Notes: generated from the sequence alone by a model not told the origin. Shown: positions 1-7,849, counted from the stretch's first letter. The stretch is 64,000 nucleotides of DNA from Mesorhizobium muleiense (GCF_900099905.1 NZ_FNEE01000015.1:82622-146621); one strand, 5' to 3'. A program made the numbers and translations.

Positions 1-1
1 C

Positions 2-775
2 TATGCCATTCACTCGCATGCGATATTCGATGGTCACGAGCTCCTGGCGCCGGCAATCGCGGCCTATCGTGGCGTCCCGTGTCTCGGCGCATCGGCGTCA
101 AGTCGGGCGGTCTCGGAAGACAAGGTATTGGCCAAGCAACTGGCTGCTTCGCTGGGGCTCGATGTCGCCAAGCACAGGATCATGCAGCCCGGTGAGGTCA
201 GCAATGACAAGTTCAGCCTGCCCGGTTCCTGGATTGTCAAGCCGCGAGGAGGTATCGCTTCCGACGCAATTGTAAAGGTCGAGAATGAAGCGGATTGGCG
301 GGATGCGCTGACAACCATCTCGGATCCGCGTCACGGCGGCCGTGAATTCATTGCAGAAGAGTTTGTGCCGGGCCTCAATCTGACGGTTCCAATTGTCGAG
401 GGCTTCCCCCCGGGTTCATTGGCGGTCTTCGAGGAGCGTGGCCGCCCTGGCGACAATGTTCTGACCAATGAAGCAAAGCGAGGGCTCAACAGTTCCTACA
501 AGTCCGCTCCTTACGACGGACCGGGAGCTGAAGAGGTTTCGGAGGCAACCGCACGAATGGTGGCCGAGATGTCGCCATTCGATTATGCCCGCTTCGACTT
601 CCGTTATGATCCCGACACGCGGCGGACCGTTTTCATCGAAGTGAACATCGCCTGCAACATGGCGCCGGCCTCGGCGGTCTATCGTTCGGCCGCCCTGCAT
701 GGGATCAAGTATGAAGAACTGGTGGGACATGTTTTGACGCACAGTCTCAGGCGTCAGAGAAAGCGGCAAAGATAA
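2..775 (+). CDS. ATP-grasp ligase, D-Ala-D-Ala ligase-like (5' truncated by the window)
   Basis: The frame is open from base 2 to the TAA at 773-775, giving 257 visible residues; the start lies left of the window. The visible part begins with YAIHSHAIFDGHELLAPAIA and AYRGVPCLGAS, which resembles the middle of D-Ala-D-Ala ligase-type proteins where the substrate-sensing loop precedes the ATP-grasp fold. Further on come KPRGG (ATP-binding strand), EEFVPGLNLTV, FDYARFDFRYD and FIEVNIACNMAP, the acidic/Asn metal-binding end of an ATP-grasp site, followed by a Ddl-like tail (GIKYEELVGHVL). Such enzymes join a carboxylate to an amine through an acyl phosphate. The usual ddl neighbours (murB, ftsQ) are absent, and the next gene, 39 bases downstream, is an acyltransferase-TPR fusion. 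This suggests a specialised ligase rather than the cell-wall Ddl. The substrate is unknown. Confidence 0.75.
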   Translation, partial: YAIHSHAIFDGHELLAPAIAAYRGVPCLGASASSRAVSEDKVLAKQLAASLGLDVAKHRIMQPGEVSNDKFSLPGSWIVKPRGGIASDAIVKVENEADWRDALTTISDPRHGGREFIAEEFVPGLNLTVPIVEGFPPGSLAVFEERGRPGDNVLTNEAKRGLNSSYKSAPYDGPGAEEVSEATARMVAEMSPFDYARFDFRYDPDTRRTVFIEVNIACNMAPASAVYRSAALHGIKYEELVGHVLTHSLRRQRKRQR

Positions 776-814
776 CCGCAACGCTCGATAAGGCACTTCA
801 GTGATGGTCAGCGC

Positions 815-2539
815 ATGCAAATCGATATGGTCGACAAATTCGAAGCGTTGCAGCCGCTGAGAGAGAATTGGGACCGGATATATGACTCCGATCCGGAGGC
901 GAACTTCTTCCTGTCGTGGCCATGGATGTCGAATTGGCTGCGACGCCCAAATTGGGTGATTTTGGCTGCGCGGTCTCCCGGGTCGAACGAGTATGTCGCC
1001 TTCTTCCCTTTGCAACTCGTCACCGGGCTTGATGAGCAGACGGGGTTTTATAGCAGCATAAGGATGGCCGGCTCGTATTTCGCCACCTATACGGGCTTCA
1101 TCTGCGTTCCCGAATTCGAAGAGCAAGTCGTTTCCTCGTTCGCCGACCGCCTGCAGGCGCTGAATTGGACAACGTTACACTGCGACGACATTTCGATATC
1201 GGCCAGGCGCCGTCAAATGCTGCTTGGAAGCTTTTCTGACAACGATTTTGTGAAAGAAAAGATTGAACGACGTCGCCATACAACCCGAACAGGCGAAAAC
1301 ATAAATCATGACATCTACATGTATGTCGATTTGCCAGCCGATTGGGACGAATTCCTGGATGGCAACCTTGGCTCGAAAACCCGTCGTGATGTCCGCCATT
1401 TTCTTCGTCAGGTCGAAAATAGCGGAGAATACCGGATAAGTTTGGCAGACTTCGAGACAATCCAAAGCGACCTGGAGGTTTTCTATCAACTTTGGCTTGC
1501 GCAGTGGGAGGCCAAAAGTCGCGTCTATGCTCAGGGTGTTATTGCCAACTGTCGCCATATGTTACTTGAGTGCCACAAGGCGGGTGTGCTGTTCGCGCCC
1601 GTATTGTGGAAAGGCGATACTCCATTAGGAGTACACATTACGTTTATCGACAGGTCAAAGGGTTCACTCGTCTGTTTCCTTGTCAGCCGCAATCTCGCAA
1701 TTCGGAAGCCTCCACCGGGGTTGGTGCTTCACGCCTACAGCATCCGTTGGGCAATTCAAAACGGCCTCAGGACCTACGACCTTGGCACTGGAGATTTTTC
1801 TTACAAGTACAGTTTCGGATCGAAGGAGCGGCTTGTAGAGGGTGTCCGGATCGACTCCACCAACAGCCGCGGGAACAGGCTGGATCGAAGAAGCCTTCCC
1901 TCGGTGATTTCGTCGGTGCGAAAGCTGCGTCAGGAGGGGAAGTTCCATCTGGCCGAGCGCGGCTGCAGGCAGGTGCTCGAAACTGAACCGAGCAATCTGG
2001 AGGCGCGCCGGCTTCTGGACGAGCTTGTGGCGGCTAGGCGTATTGAGGAGCAATTTGCGCGTGCCTTGCAATGCCATCGGAGCAAGCAATTTTTGGATGC
2101 CCAGAGGATTTATCTGCAGGTGCTGGCAGCAAATCCCCGGCATTACGACGCTAATTATCTGTTGGGCGTTCTATGTCTTCAGGCCGGTCGGTATCAGGCA
2201 GCGGACACCTACCTGGCTCGCGCCACTGAGATCAATCCGAAAGCCGCAGCTGCGTACAACAACAGGGGGCATGCCTTGCGCGGCCTGAAACGGTATGACG
2301 AGGCTCTTGCGTGCTACGAGAAAGCCATCGGGGTGAAACCCGATTTCGTGCAGGCAATGAACAATCGGGGGGTGACGTTGCGGGCGTTGGGGCGCATTGA
2401 TGAGGCACTCGCCAGCTTCGACGAGGCGCTGACGCTCAAACCGGACTTTGCCAAGGCCTTGTCCAATCGCAACCAGTTGCGTGTGCCCCTGCCGCGCGAT
2501 CGTTTGTCCATCGCCGATGATGTGGACACCTTAGAGTAA
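815..2539 (+). CDS. FemAB/BioF2-type GNAT acyltransferase fused to C-terminal TPR repeats
   Basis: 574 residues. Residues 1-170 look like the first half of a FemAB/BioF2-like fold (FFLSWPWMSNWL near 31-42). Residues about 185-340 carry the second, acetyltransferase-like half (GNLGSKTRRDVRHFL, then YDLGTGDFSYKYSFG). After a linker, residues about 380-560 hold tetratricopeptide repeats, the clearest being AAAYNNRGHALRGLKRYDEA and QAMNNRGVTLRALGRIDEA. FemAB-like proteins transfer an acyl or aminoacyl group to an amine; TPRs usually bind partner proteins. The gene follows the ATP-grasp gene on the same strand with a 39-base gap, so the two are probably co-transcribed. The ATG at 815 is the first in frame and no strong Shine-Dalgarno sequence is seen. 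The donor and acceptor cannot be told from sequence. A polysaccharide or cell-envelope role is an alternative to small-molecule synthesis. Confidence 0.75.
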   Translation: MQIDMVDKFEALQPLRENWDRIYDSDPEANFFLSWPWMSNWLRRPNWVILAARSPGSNEYVAFFPLQLVTGLDEQTGFYSSIRMAGSYFATYTGFICVPEFEEQVVSSFADRLQALNWTTLHCDDISISARRRQMLLGSFSDNDFVKEKIERRRHTTRTGENINHDIYMYVDLPADWDEFLDGNLGSKTRRDVRHFLRQVENSGEYRISLADFETIQSDLEVFYQLWLAQWEAKSRVYAQGVIANCRHMLLECHKAGVLFAPVLWKGDTPLGVHITFIDRSKGSLVCFLVSRNLAIRKPPPGLVLHAYSIRWAIQNGLRTYDLGTGDFSYKYSFGSKERLVEGVRIDSTNSRGNRLDRRSLPSVISSVRKLRQEGKFHLAERGCRQVLETEPSNLEARRLLDELVAARRIEEQFARALQCHRSKQFLDAQRIYLQVLAANPRHYDANYLLGVLCLQAGRYQAADTYLARATEINPKAAAAYNNRGHALRGLKRYDEALACYEKAIGVKPDFVQAMNNRGVTLRALGRIDEALASFDEALTLKPDFAKALSNRNQLRVPLPRDRLSIADDVDTLE

Positions 2540-2597
2540 AGCGCATCGCGTTTGCATCTGGTCAAGGACAGGAATGGCCGCGTAAACCGTCGACCTG

Positions 2598-3662
2598 CTA
2601 ACCTTTCCACTCCATCGATAGCCCATGCGGATCGCAGATCGCGAGCGTTTTGACCCTGCGCTCGCCATTGAAGTATCTGCTGACCTTGAGAGGATTGAAC
2701 GTCTCGGTGGGGTTGGGGTGTGCGACCTCGCCTTCGACGGTGACGCGCCAGACCGGCGCCGTCTTGCTCGCCTCCAACAGGATATCGTTTATGCGTCGGT
2801 GTTGATCGCCGGAAAGCTGATAGCCCATGATCGTGTGATACACGCACCGGGCTTGATAAGGCGGAATCTCCGCCAGCGCAGAGGCCAGGTTCAACACGGC
2901 GTCGCCGCCTTTGATCCGGGGCGGATGCGCGGCGGCGACCTTCAAGGCGCCATCCAGTTTTGTAAGCCGGTCAATGCGCTCGGGCCAGACAAGCGCCTTG
3001 AGCCACCGGCGTTCATTTTCATCCCGAACATCGGTCGGATAAAGTTCGAGGCCGATCCTCGATGAAACGGGGGCCGGGAACGTCCCCAAAACAGGCACGC
3101 CAGGCCCTTCAAGGATGCAGGAAAGGACGAAATCCGCATCGGTCCACCGCTCCAGCTTCGGAGCGCCTTTCCCGTCCGTATACCGATATCCATAGCTGTC
3201 GAAGTTCAGGTTCAGGCCGGCGCTGGATCCGATCTCGACGAGGCCAAGCGGAGCGGCGGCTTCGCGCGCCACCAGATCGAATGCGGGCAGCAGCAGCGCG
3301 CTGCGGCCAGCCTCGTTGGTGTTGGTGGCGCGCTTCGAGATGATGTCGACGAGTTCGGCTTCGTGGGCACCGCAAAAAGCGGCGAAAAGTTCGAATGCGC
3401 GATCGTCGGCCGGCCGCGTTCCGCCCAGACTCGGATAATAATCCTTGAGCGGATGGTCGACGCCGCCGAGCAGGAGATACTGTACCGCGCCGAAGACCAG
3501 GTTCGCCGCCGGCTGACCCTTCCTGCGCCCTGCCGCCAGGCGCTGCAGCGCGACATTGTCCGCAATCCCAAGCGACAGCTTTTCATAGAGGGGAGAGCCG
3601 CCACGACGAGACTCGTTGGCAAAGAAGCGGTAATAGTGAGCGCTTGTTTCAAACACCACCAT
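2598..3662 (-). CDS. DUF2332 family protein
   Basis: 354 residues, about the usual length for DUF2332 proteins. The central stretch LVEIGSSAGLNLNFD (about residues 141-155) resembles the glycine-rich SAM-binding motif I of class I methyltransferases, and family members have been described as methyltransferase-like. Other recognisable parts are ELYPTDVRDENERRWLKALVWPE (quoted here in part), VLNLASALAEIP and a late VYHTIMGYQLS. No enzymatic activity is established that I can name. It is convergent with the acyltransferase-TPR gene (58-base gap) and divergent from the hydrolase gene starting at 3800, so it is probably its own transcription unit. The ATG at 3662 is used; no better upstream start is visible. 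Confidence 0.75.
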   Translation of the reverse strand: MVVFETSAHYYRFFANESRRGGSPLYEKLSLGIADNVALQRLAAGRRKGQPAANLVFGAVQYLLLGGVDHPLKDYYPSLGGTRPADDRAFELFAAFCGAHEAELVDIISKRATNTNEAGRSALLLPAFDLVAREAAAPLGLVEIGSSAGLNLNFDSYGYRYTDGKGAPKLERWTDADFVLSCILEGPGVPVLGTFPAPVSSRIGLELYPTDVRDENERRWLKALVWPERIDRLTKLDGALKVAAAHPPRIKGGDAVLNLASALAEIPPYQARCVYHTIMGYQLSGDQHRRINDILLEASKTAPVWRVTVEGEVAHPNPTETFNPLKVSRYFNGERRVKTLAICDPHGLSMEWKG

Positions 3663-3799
3663 AGCACGGACCTAGCGGGTAATAGATTGTCTTGGATGTG
3701 GCTTCCACCTGTAATTGCCTTAATGCTTTCGGCCCAGCGGGTCAAGGAACCGGCCGAACAAGAGAGGCTCTCGAGCATACACTCTTGTGAGACTGGCGG

Positions 3800-4732
3800 A
3801 TGAACGAAACCGTGGACGATTCACCTTCGGGATATACTACCATTGATGGCGCCTTTCGCGATGAATCGCGCGGCCGTTCCGTGCCGTACCGGCTTTATGC
3901 CCCCGCGCCCCTCTCTGGCGCTTACCCGGTGATCGTTGTGTCGCACGGCATCGGCGGATCGCGCGAGGCGATGCCTTACCTCGGGCGGCGCCTGGCGCAA
4001 AGCGGCTACGTGGCGGTGCACCTGCAGCATACCGGGACGGACAGTTCGATCTGGCAACAGGCAAACTCCCTTGCGGAAGTCTACCGCATTCTTCGTGAAG
4101 CCATGTGGGACGCCAATGCGGCGCGCGCGCGATTTCAGGACGTGCCCTTTGCCCTGCGCGAGCTTGCGCGCATGAACGGCGAGGGGCGGCTCGCCGGCCG
4201 CCTGGATTTGACACGCATCGGCATGGCCGGACATTCTTATGGGGGCGTCTCGACGATGGTTGCCGCAGGGCAGAGAATGGGTCCGGGCGGGCAGTGGTCG
4301 TTCAAGGAGCCAGGAATTCGCGCTGGCCTGGTCATGAGCCCGAACATACCCATCCAGGGCGGCGACTTGGCCGCCCTTTACCGCGATATCGATATCCCGC
4401 TCTTTCACATCACCGGCACGAAAGATGGCAATGCGGTGCCCGGTAACAAGGAATTCGATCCGATACAGCGGACCCTCCCTTACGAAGCGCTGACCATCCC
4501 TCATCAATATCTGCTCGTTCTCGACGGTGCTGGCCACAATGCGTTTTCCGGCCTGAAGCACGGACCACACGCCCACGGCCCCGAGGAGGAGACCCGCTAC
4601 ACACGCGTTGTACAAGACGCAGCAGTGTCGTTCTTCGATGCCTACCTGAATGGGAAAACAGCGGCTCTGGCGGCGCTTCGTCAAACGTTTCAATCCAGCC
4701 TTGAGCCGACCGACAGGTTTGAATGGAAATAG
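3800..4732 (+). CDS. Alpha/beta hydrolase (platelet-activating factor acetylhydrolase/dienelactone hydrolase-like)
   Basis: 310 residues. The protein shows the standard order of an alpha/beta hydrolase: an oxyanion strand with VIVVSHGIGGSREAM (about 44-58), the nucleophile elbow GHSYGG with Ser146, a late ITGTKDGNAV segment that can supply the acidic residue, and GAGHNAF supplying the catalytic His. The length and the early SHG motif fit the PAF-acetylhydrolase/chlorophyllase-like group that cleaves ester bonds. No signal peptide is obvious, so it is probably cytoplasmic. It is divergent from the DUF2332 gene and is followed by an accessory patch, so it stands alone. The substrate is not predictable. 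Confidence 0.8.
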   Translation: MNETVDDSPSGYTTIDGAFRDESRGRSVPYRLYAPAPLSGAYPVIVVSHGIGGSREAMPYLGRRLAQSGYVAVHLQHTGTDSSIWQQANSLAEVYRILREAMWDANAARARFQDVPFALRELARMNGEGRLAGRLDLTRIGMAGHSYGGVSTMVAAGQRMGPGGQWSFKEPGIRAGLVMSPNIPIQGGDLAALYRDIDIPLFHITGTKDGNAVPGNKEFDPIQRTLPYEALTIPHQYLLVLDGAGHNAFSGLKHGPHAHGPEEETRYTRVVQDAAVSFFDAYLNGKTAALAALRQTFQSSLEPTDRFEWK

Positions 4733-4865
4733 CGGGAAGTCCGCCAGCCTTCACCGGCAGTTGTTCGACCTAGATTCCGACGTGGCTGGATGGGGAGTGT
4801 GCGGTTTTCTGCACAAGTTGCGACAGGGGAGGGCCGGTAGGTTGGAGATTCACAATCTGCCATGA

Positions 4866-5423
4866 ATTAATGGCGATGCCATCCAAAGCGCACGGGCGAG
4901 GACGGAGGCAGAAACCCGGCTCTCGACGCTGAAGACCACACAGGAAGCCGGCATTGCGCTGAATGAAGGCATCGACGCCATTGTCCATGGAGAAGACATC
5001 CGGCTTTCACCGAACGCGACAGGGCCTATTTCTCGAGTTGCCGGCGACGTAGCTAAAAACTCCGTGTTCACCCCCGAGCTTCCTGAGCTTCTCAGCTACT
5101 ACGAGGGCCAGAAGGCCCGTGGGGAGGCGATCGTCGCCGGCAAGGTAGACACGGCCCAAGCCCGTCCTGACCCGCTCCCGGCCGGCCTGGCGGCGGCGCA
5201 GGCGCTCATCGCCAAGGCCGAGGACACCAAGGCGCTCGCTGATCAATATCGCGTCGATCACAACACCGGCGCCTATGCCGAGGAAGCCGAAATTGCGCAC
5301 CTCGCGGCCACCGGCCGGCTGACAGAGGAAGATCTGACCACGCTGGCTGACGCACACCGGGATTTCGAGCAGGCAGACGTCTTTGGCGAGGCCATGAAAT
5401 CGCTGGCGGTCTGTCTGGTCTAG
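4866..5423 (+). pseudogene. 5'-truncated relic of a larger protein (possibly a plasmid-transfer protein)
   Basis: This frame stays open from just after a stop at 4863-4865 to a TAG at 5421-5423, but no ATG or GTG with a ribosome-binding site opens it. The first usable GTG is at 5064. The translation is protein-like throughout and continues unbroken across 5064 (for example EAGIALNEGIDAIVHGED, then SPNATGPISRVAGDVAKN, ELPELLSYYEGQKARGEAI, HLAATGRLTEEDLTTLADA). That suggests the C-terminal part of a longer helical protein whose 5' end was lost. The composition reminds me of the C-terminal regions of Rhizobiales relaxase/transfer proteins, but I cannot confirm this by eye. A short real protein of 119 residues starting at GTG 5064 is the alternative. 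Confidence 0.45.
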
Positions 5424-5463
5424 CAAAGGGCATTTCGCAATTTGGTCTATCGCGAATTGTCTG

Positions 5464-6009
5464 TCAGGTCATTCTGGCATCTGCCATCAAAGGCGATTTT
5501 CCCCATTTCGCCGCAGATGCCCTCGCTGCGGCGCGCTGATCTCTCCTAGACATCATCCCTAGTCCTGGGAATTCCAAATCAGCCTCACGGCGGAAGAAAT
5601 CGCCCGTCTTGGAAGGATAAACAGCCGAATACCATGCGACGAACAATCCAAGGATGTACGGGCTCCGTCCGGCGATGATCATATAATCGAGGCAGGCGAA
5701 AATGAGGGCACCATCGCAGTCTTCGTCCGTAATGTCGGGCGCAACTGCAAAGGGATCACGATCTGCATGCTTTATGAAATTGCGAGGCTCATTGAGCAGG
5801 TTCCGGAAGTCTTTTGCAGGCTTCCCATGGGCCGCAACAAACTGATCGATCATCCTGAGTTTAGTGGTCTGACTAAGGAGTGCATCGGCAATTTCCCAAC
5901 TGTTGGCGGCGAGGGTATACACAGCAAGGGGCTCTTCGAGATACCAATGAATATGGATTGCGGCCAAGAGCTGCCTGCGAGCCGCGTCAAGCTTAGTGAT
6001 CTCTGCCAT
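5464..6009 (-). CDS. Orphan protein with HEPN-like R-x4-H motif
   Basis: 181 residues, apparently all-helical, cytoplasmic. The family is not recognised. The most informative stretch is LLNEPRNFIKHADRDP, which contains R76-N-F-I-K-H81. An R-x(4-6)-H motif on a helix is the signature of HEPN ribonuclease/toxin domains, and the charged His-Ala-Asp-Arg-Asp tail is compatible with that. The match is short and could be chance. The gene starts only 3 bases after the stop of an upstream three-helix membrane protein gene (6013-6516), so the two very probably form an operon. It lies in an accessory patch between a degraded gene and a tRNA-Glu. The length and the pairing with a membrane protein resemble defence or toxin modules, but this is inference. 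Confidence 0.65.
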   Translation of the reverse strand: MAEITKLDAARRQLLAAIHIHWYLEEPLAVYTLAANSWEIADALLSQTTKLRMIDQFVAAHGKPAKDFRNLLNEPRNFIKHADRDPFAVAPDITDEDCDGALIFACLDYMIIAGRSPYILGLFVAWYSAVYPSKTGDFFRREADLEFPGLGMMSRRDQRAAARASAAKWGKSPLMADARMT

Positions 6010-6012
6010 CAG

Positions 6013-6516
6013 TCAGGTCCTGGCGATAAAATCAGCTACGGCCATGAACTTCCAAGCACCTGCAATGAGAGCAACGATTGCAATGACTATCAGAAGCACC
6101 GAAACCACCTGCAAGACCCTACCCATTGTCTTGAATCGCTTCGTTTTTGCAGTTGCTCTGACAAATGGGTGTTCCCATGCGAGTTCGTACGCGGAGGATG
6201 AGGTGAAGAAAAAGCCCTGTGAAAACCAAGCCAATCCGGGAGCGGCGACACAGAGCAGGATCGACACGAAGAACCAAAACAGCGCGGCATTGAAATCTGC
6301 CACAGCTGCTGACCCCTTCAGTACGGAACTGTTAGCCGAATAGAAGCCCAGAAGGACAGCGATGCCTCCTGCGGAGGCCACAGCAGGCGCGCGCATGGCG
6401 GTGTTCGCAAATTGTGACAGCACGCTGTATGCACTGGAAGTGGATGCGCGGTGGCTTTCGTGGGCAATCCGGGCATGCTCTATGCGTTGGTTAAACGCTT
6501 CCCTGTCTTCGCTCAT
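6013..6516 (-). CDS. Three-helix inner-membrane protein, orphan
   Basis: 167 residues. A charged N-terminal helix (residues 1-40, rich in Glu, Arg and His) is followed by three hydrophobic segments at about 46-66, 76-105 and 133-160, then a short tail. No signal peptide and no recognised family motif. The layout (soluble helix, TM pair, linker, further TM) is similar to small membrane effectors such as SLATT-like proteins, but I see no diagnostic sequence. The gene directly precedes the HEPN-like gene at 5464-6009 with a 3-base gap, so the two products are probably made together. The start ATG at 6516 is the first in frame. Confidence 0.6.
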   Translation of the reverse strand: MSEDREAFNQRIEHARIAHESHRASTSSAYSVLSQFANTAMRAPAVASAGGIAVLLGFYSANSSVLKGSAAVADFNAALFWFFVSILLCVAAPGLAWFSQGFFFTSSSAYELAWEHPFVRATAKTKRFKTMGRVLQVVSVLLIVIAIVALIAGAWKFMAVADFIART

Positions 6517-6604
6517 TTCCTCAGCCTCACTCCAGAGCCGCCATTTTCGGGAATGTACTCGACGCCGGTGGATTCGAGGGCAGCACGGAAAGTCGGCCGG
6601 GTTT

Positions 6605-6811
6605 TCACTCAGCCTTCAGTACCTGGTGTCTGATCAACCAATCACGAATGATCAATCGGACGGCTTCAGGTCGCGAAACATCATGCTCGGCAACAAATTG
6701 ATCGACGCCCGCGAGCATGTCCGGTTGAAGGCGGACCATGATCGGCACGCCTTTTCCCGTTGGGGCTGGTCCCCGCCGTTTCTTTGATATCACGGTTTCT
6801 TGCTTTGCCAT
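6605..6811 (-). CDS. Small ribbon-helix-helix DNA-binding protein
   Basis: 68 residues starting at ATG 6811 (MAKQETVISKKRRGP). The frame is open further upstream, but the extension is low-complexity Ala/Arg and has no start context, so the shorter form is chosen. A basic N-terminus precedes a beta-strand GVPIMVRLQPDML and two helices (AGVDQFVAEHDVS, RPEAVRLIIRDWLI), the standard MetJ/Arc/CopG-type fold that dimerises and inserts a strand in the major groove. It probably represses its own promoter: a 12-base perfect palindrome lies at 6818-6829, 6 bases upstream of the start. It could be the antitoxin or regulator of the 5464-6516 pair, though 88 bases separate them on the same strand. Confidence 0.7.
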   Translation of the reverse strand: MAKQETVISKKRRGPAPTGKGVPIMVRLQPDMLAGVDQFVAEHDVSRPEAVRLIIRDWLIRHQVLKAE

Positions 6812-6817
6812 AAAAAC

Positions 6818-6829
6818 TCTGATATCAGA
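6818..6829. promoter_or_regulatory. Palindromic candidate operator of the RHH gene
   Basis: TCTGATATCAGA is a perfect 12-base palindrome placed just upstream of the RHH start codon at 6811 and upstream of the divergent gene starting at 6888. RHH repressors bind short palindromes as dimers of dimers, so this is a natural autoregulatory site. Function is inferred from position only. Confidence 0.45.
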
Positions 6830-6887
6830 ATTCCCGTTCTGGCGGAAGCCGCTAGACCTCACATGAAACCGAATTGGAGAAGATCCG

Positions 6888-7235
6888 ATGCCGAACACCC
6901 ATGTTCGGGCAGCCGCCGAAGGCATGCCCGCAATCAACCGCCGCCGCCTTCTGCTTGGCCTCGTGGTTACCTCAACCGCTGCTGCCGCTGCGGCGGCCTT
7001 GGCTGCCGCTTCAACGCTCATCGACGCGACCGCAGCGCCGTCTGTCGCTGGCCCGATCCCATCTACGGGCAGAGCCAGTCTCGATGCAAAGCTGCTGTTG
7101 CTGCCGCCGGAAGAGGCGAACCAACTGGAGGATAGAATTCATAGCGATCATTTCCGCTGTCAAAGAGATGTGCGCCCGAGGCGAAGATCACCAATCGATC
7201 AGGGATTTTGTCAGAACGGGGTTGCAGCAAAATGA
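6888..7235 (+). CDS. Small Tat/Sec-signal protein, probably frameshifted near its 3' end
   Basis: The start ATG at 6888 follows a good ribosome-binding site (GGAGAAGATCCG). The N-terminus NRRRLLLGLVVTSTAAAAAA is a twin-arginine-like or strong export signal, followed by an Ala-rich stretch and LDAKLLLLPPEEANQLE. Past about residue 80 this frame becomes Arg-rich and unnatural (HFRCQRDVRPRRRSP). The +1 frame over the same DNA reads naturally (EFIAIISAVKEMCARGEDHQ, then SIRDFVRTGLQQNEMERA) and ends at 7260 with its TGA overlapping the next gene's ATG at 7257. The simplest reading is one gene, 6888-7260, broken by a one-base shift around 7115-7135. No known family. Confidence 0.45.
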   Translation: MPNTHVRAAAEGMPAINRRRLLLGLVVTSTAAAAAAALAAASTLIDATAAPSVAGPIPSTGRASLDAKLLLLPPEEANQLEDRIHSDHFRCQRDVRPRRRSPIDQGFCQNGVAAK

Positions 7236-7256
7236 GATGGAGAGGGCACGGGGAAT

Positions 7257-7550
7257 ATGAGCGCCGCACCGATCGTCGAACCATGTGTCTGCTCTGATGT
7301 CTTCGTCACTGGGGCCGCGCCGCTCACGTTCATGGGCGACAATCTCAGGCTGACTTTGTTCGTCTCGCAGCGATCTTATGACGGCAGCCCTGAAAACGCC
7401 GTGGTGACCAAGCTTGTCGGAAGCCGATCGGACAGGCTGGAGATCGCCGCCGCTATCGTGCGAGGCTGCTACACCCTTCCAGGAAAGGCCGAGCGAAACG
7501 GCGAGCGCATATTCCTCGAATTTCTCGACGCACCGGCAGAGCGCCACTGA
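7257..7550 (+). CDS. Small hypothetical protein
   Basis: 97 residues, no recognised family. The sequence is mixed alpha/beta (PLTFMGDNLRLTLFVSQRSY, then LEIAAAIVRGCYTLPGKAER) with no signal peptide or membrane segment. The ATG at 7257 overlaps the stop of the +1-frame continuation of the upstream gene (ATGA arrangement), which supports translational coupling and membership of the same small operon. A terminator-like hairpin follows at 7567-7598. It lies in the accessory patch next to tRNA-Glu, and phage or island origin is likely but unproven. Confidence 0.5.
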   Translation: MSAAPIVEPCVCSDVFVTGAAPLTFMGDNLRLTLFVSQRSYDGSPENAVVTKLVGSRSDRLEIAAAIVRGCYTLPGKAERNGERIFLEFLDAPAERH

Positions 7551-7566
7551 CGACTTCCAACCCGTT

Positions 7567-7598
7567 TAGCCCGCTGCCTCACGGTGGCGGGTTCTTTT
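7567..7598 (+). terminator. Rho-independent terminator after 7257-7550
   Basis: The arms CCCGC and GCGGG enclose CCTCACGG-type sequence and are followed by TTCTTTTT. The position, 17 bases after the stop of the small operon, fits a terminator. The 3' half, CCTCACGGTGGCGGG at 7577-7591, recurs twice downstream (see repeats). Confidence 0.6.
7577..7591 (+). repeat. CCTCACGGTGGCGGG repeat, copy 1 of 3
   Basis: This exact 15-base sequence occurs here, at 7811-7825 and at 8255-8269, each time followed by a T-rich run. All three have the same orientation, and copies 2 and 3 lie among genes transcribed the other way, so they may be relics of terminators left by gene replacement. Confidence 0.7.
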
Positions 7599-7846
7599 TA
7601 TGTCCTGCCCGTAACGCTGAACAGGATGGCCAGTGCTATGCTCGCCACGGCGATCGCCCCAAACGTGAGTGACAACGGCAGCGAACCAACCCAGAAAAGA
7701 CTGCCGGCCACGAGACCGAAGCAGATGGCGCCACACCAAAAGAACCCTTTCGGATCGGAAAATGGTGGGAAACCGCTTAAGGATTTAAGAATTCTGCTTC
7801 TGCTCAGCGGCCTCACGGTGGCGGGTCTTTCTGTCGGAGCAATCAC
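7598..7846 (-). CDS. Possible small two-helix membrane protein
   Basis: 82 residues from a GTG at 7846 without a visible ribosome-binding site. The C-terminal half has two clear hydrophobic segments (GFFWCGAICFGLVAGSLF and LPLSLTFGAIAVASIALAIL), so a small inner-membrane protein is plausible. The N-terminal 25 codons overlap copy 2 of the 15-base repeat at 7811-7825, which raises doubt about the start; the true gene may begin further in or be a fragment. No family recognised. Confidence 0.4.
   Translation of the reverse strand: MIAPTERPATVRPLSRSRILKSLSGFPPFSDPKGFFWCGAICFGLVAGSLFWVGSLPLSLTFGAIAVASIALAILFSVTGRT
7811..7825 (+). repeat. CCTCACGGTGGCGGG repeat, copy 2 of 3
   Basis: Exact copy of the 15-base sequence at 7577, followed by TCTTTCT. 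It sits inside the N-terminal part of the minus-strand reading frame 7598-7846. Confidence 0.7.
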
Positions 7847-7849
7847 TAT

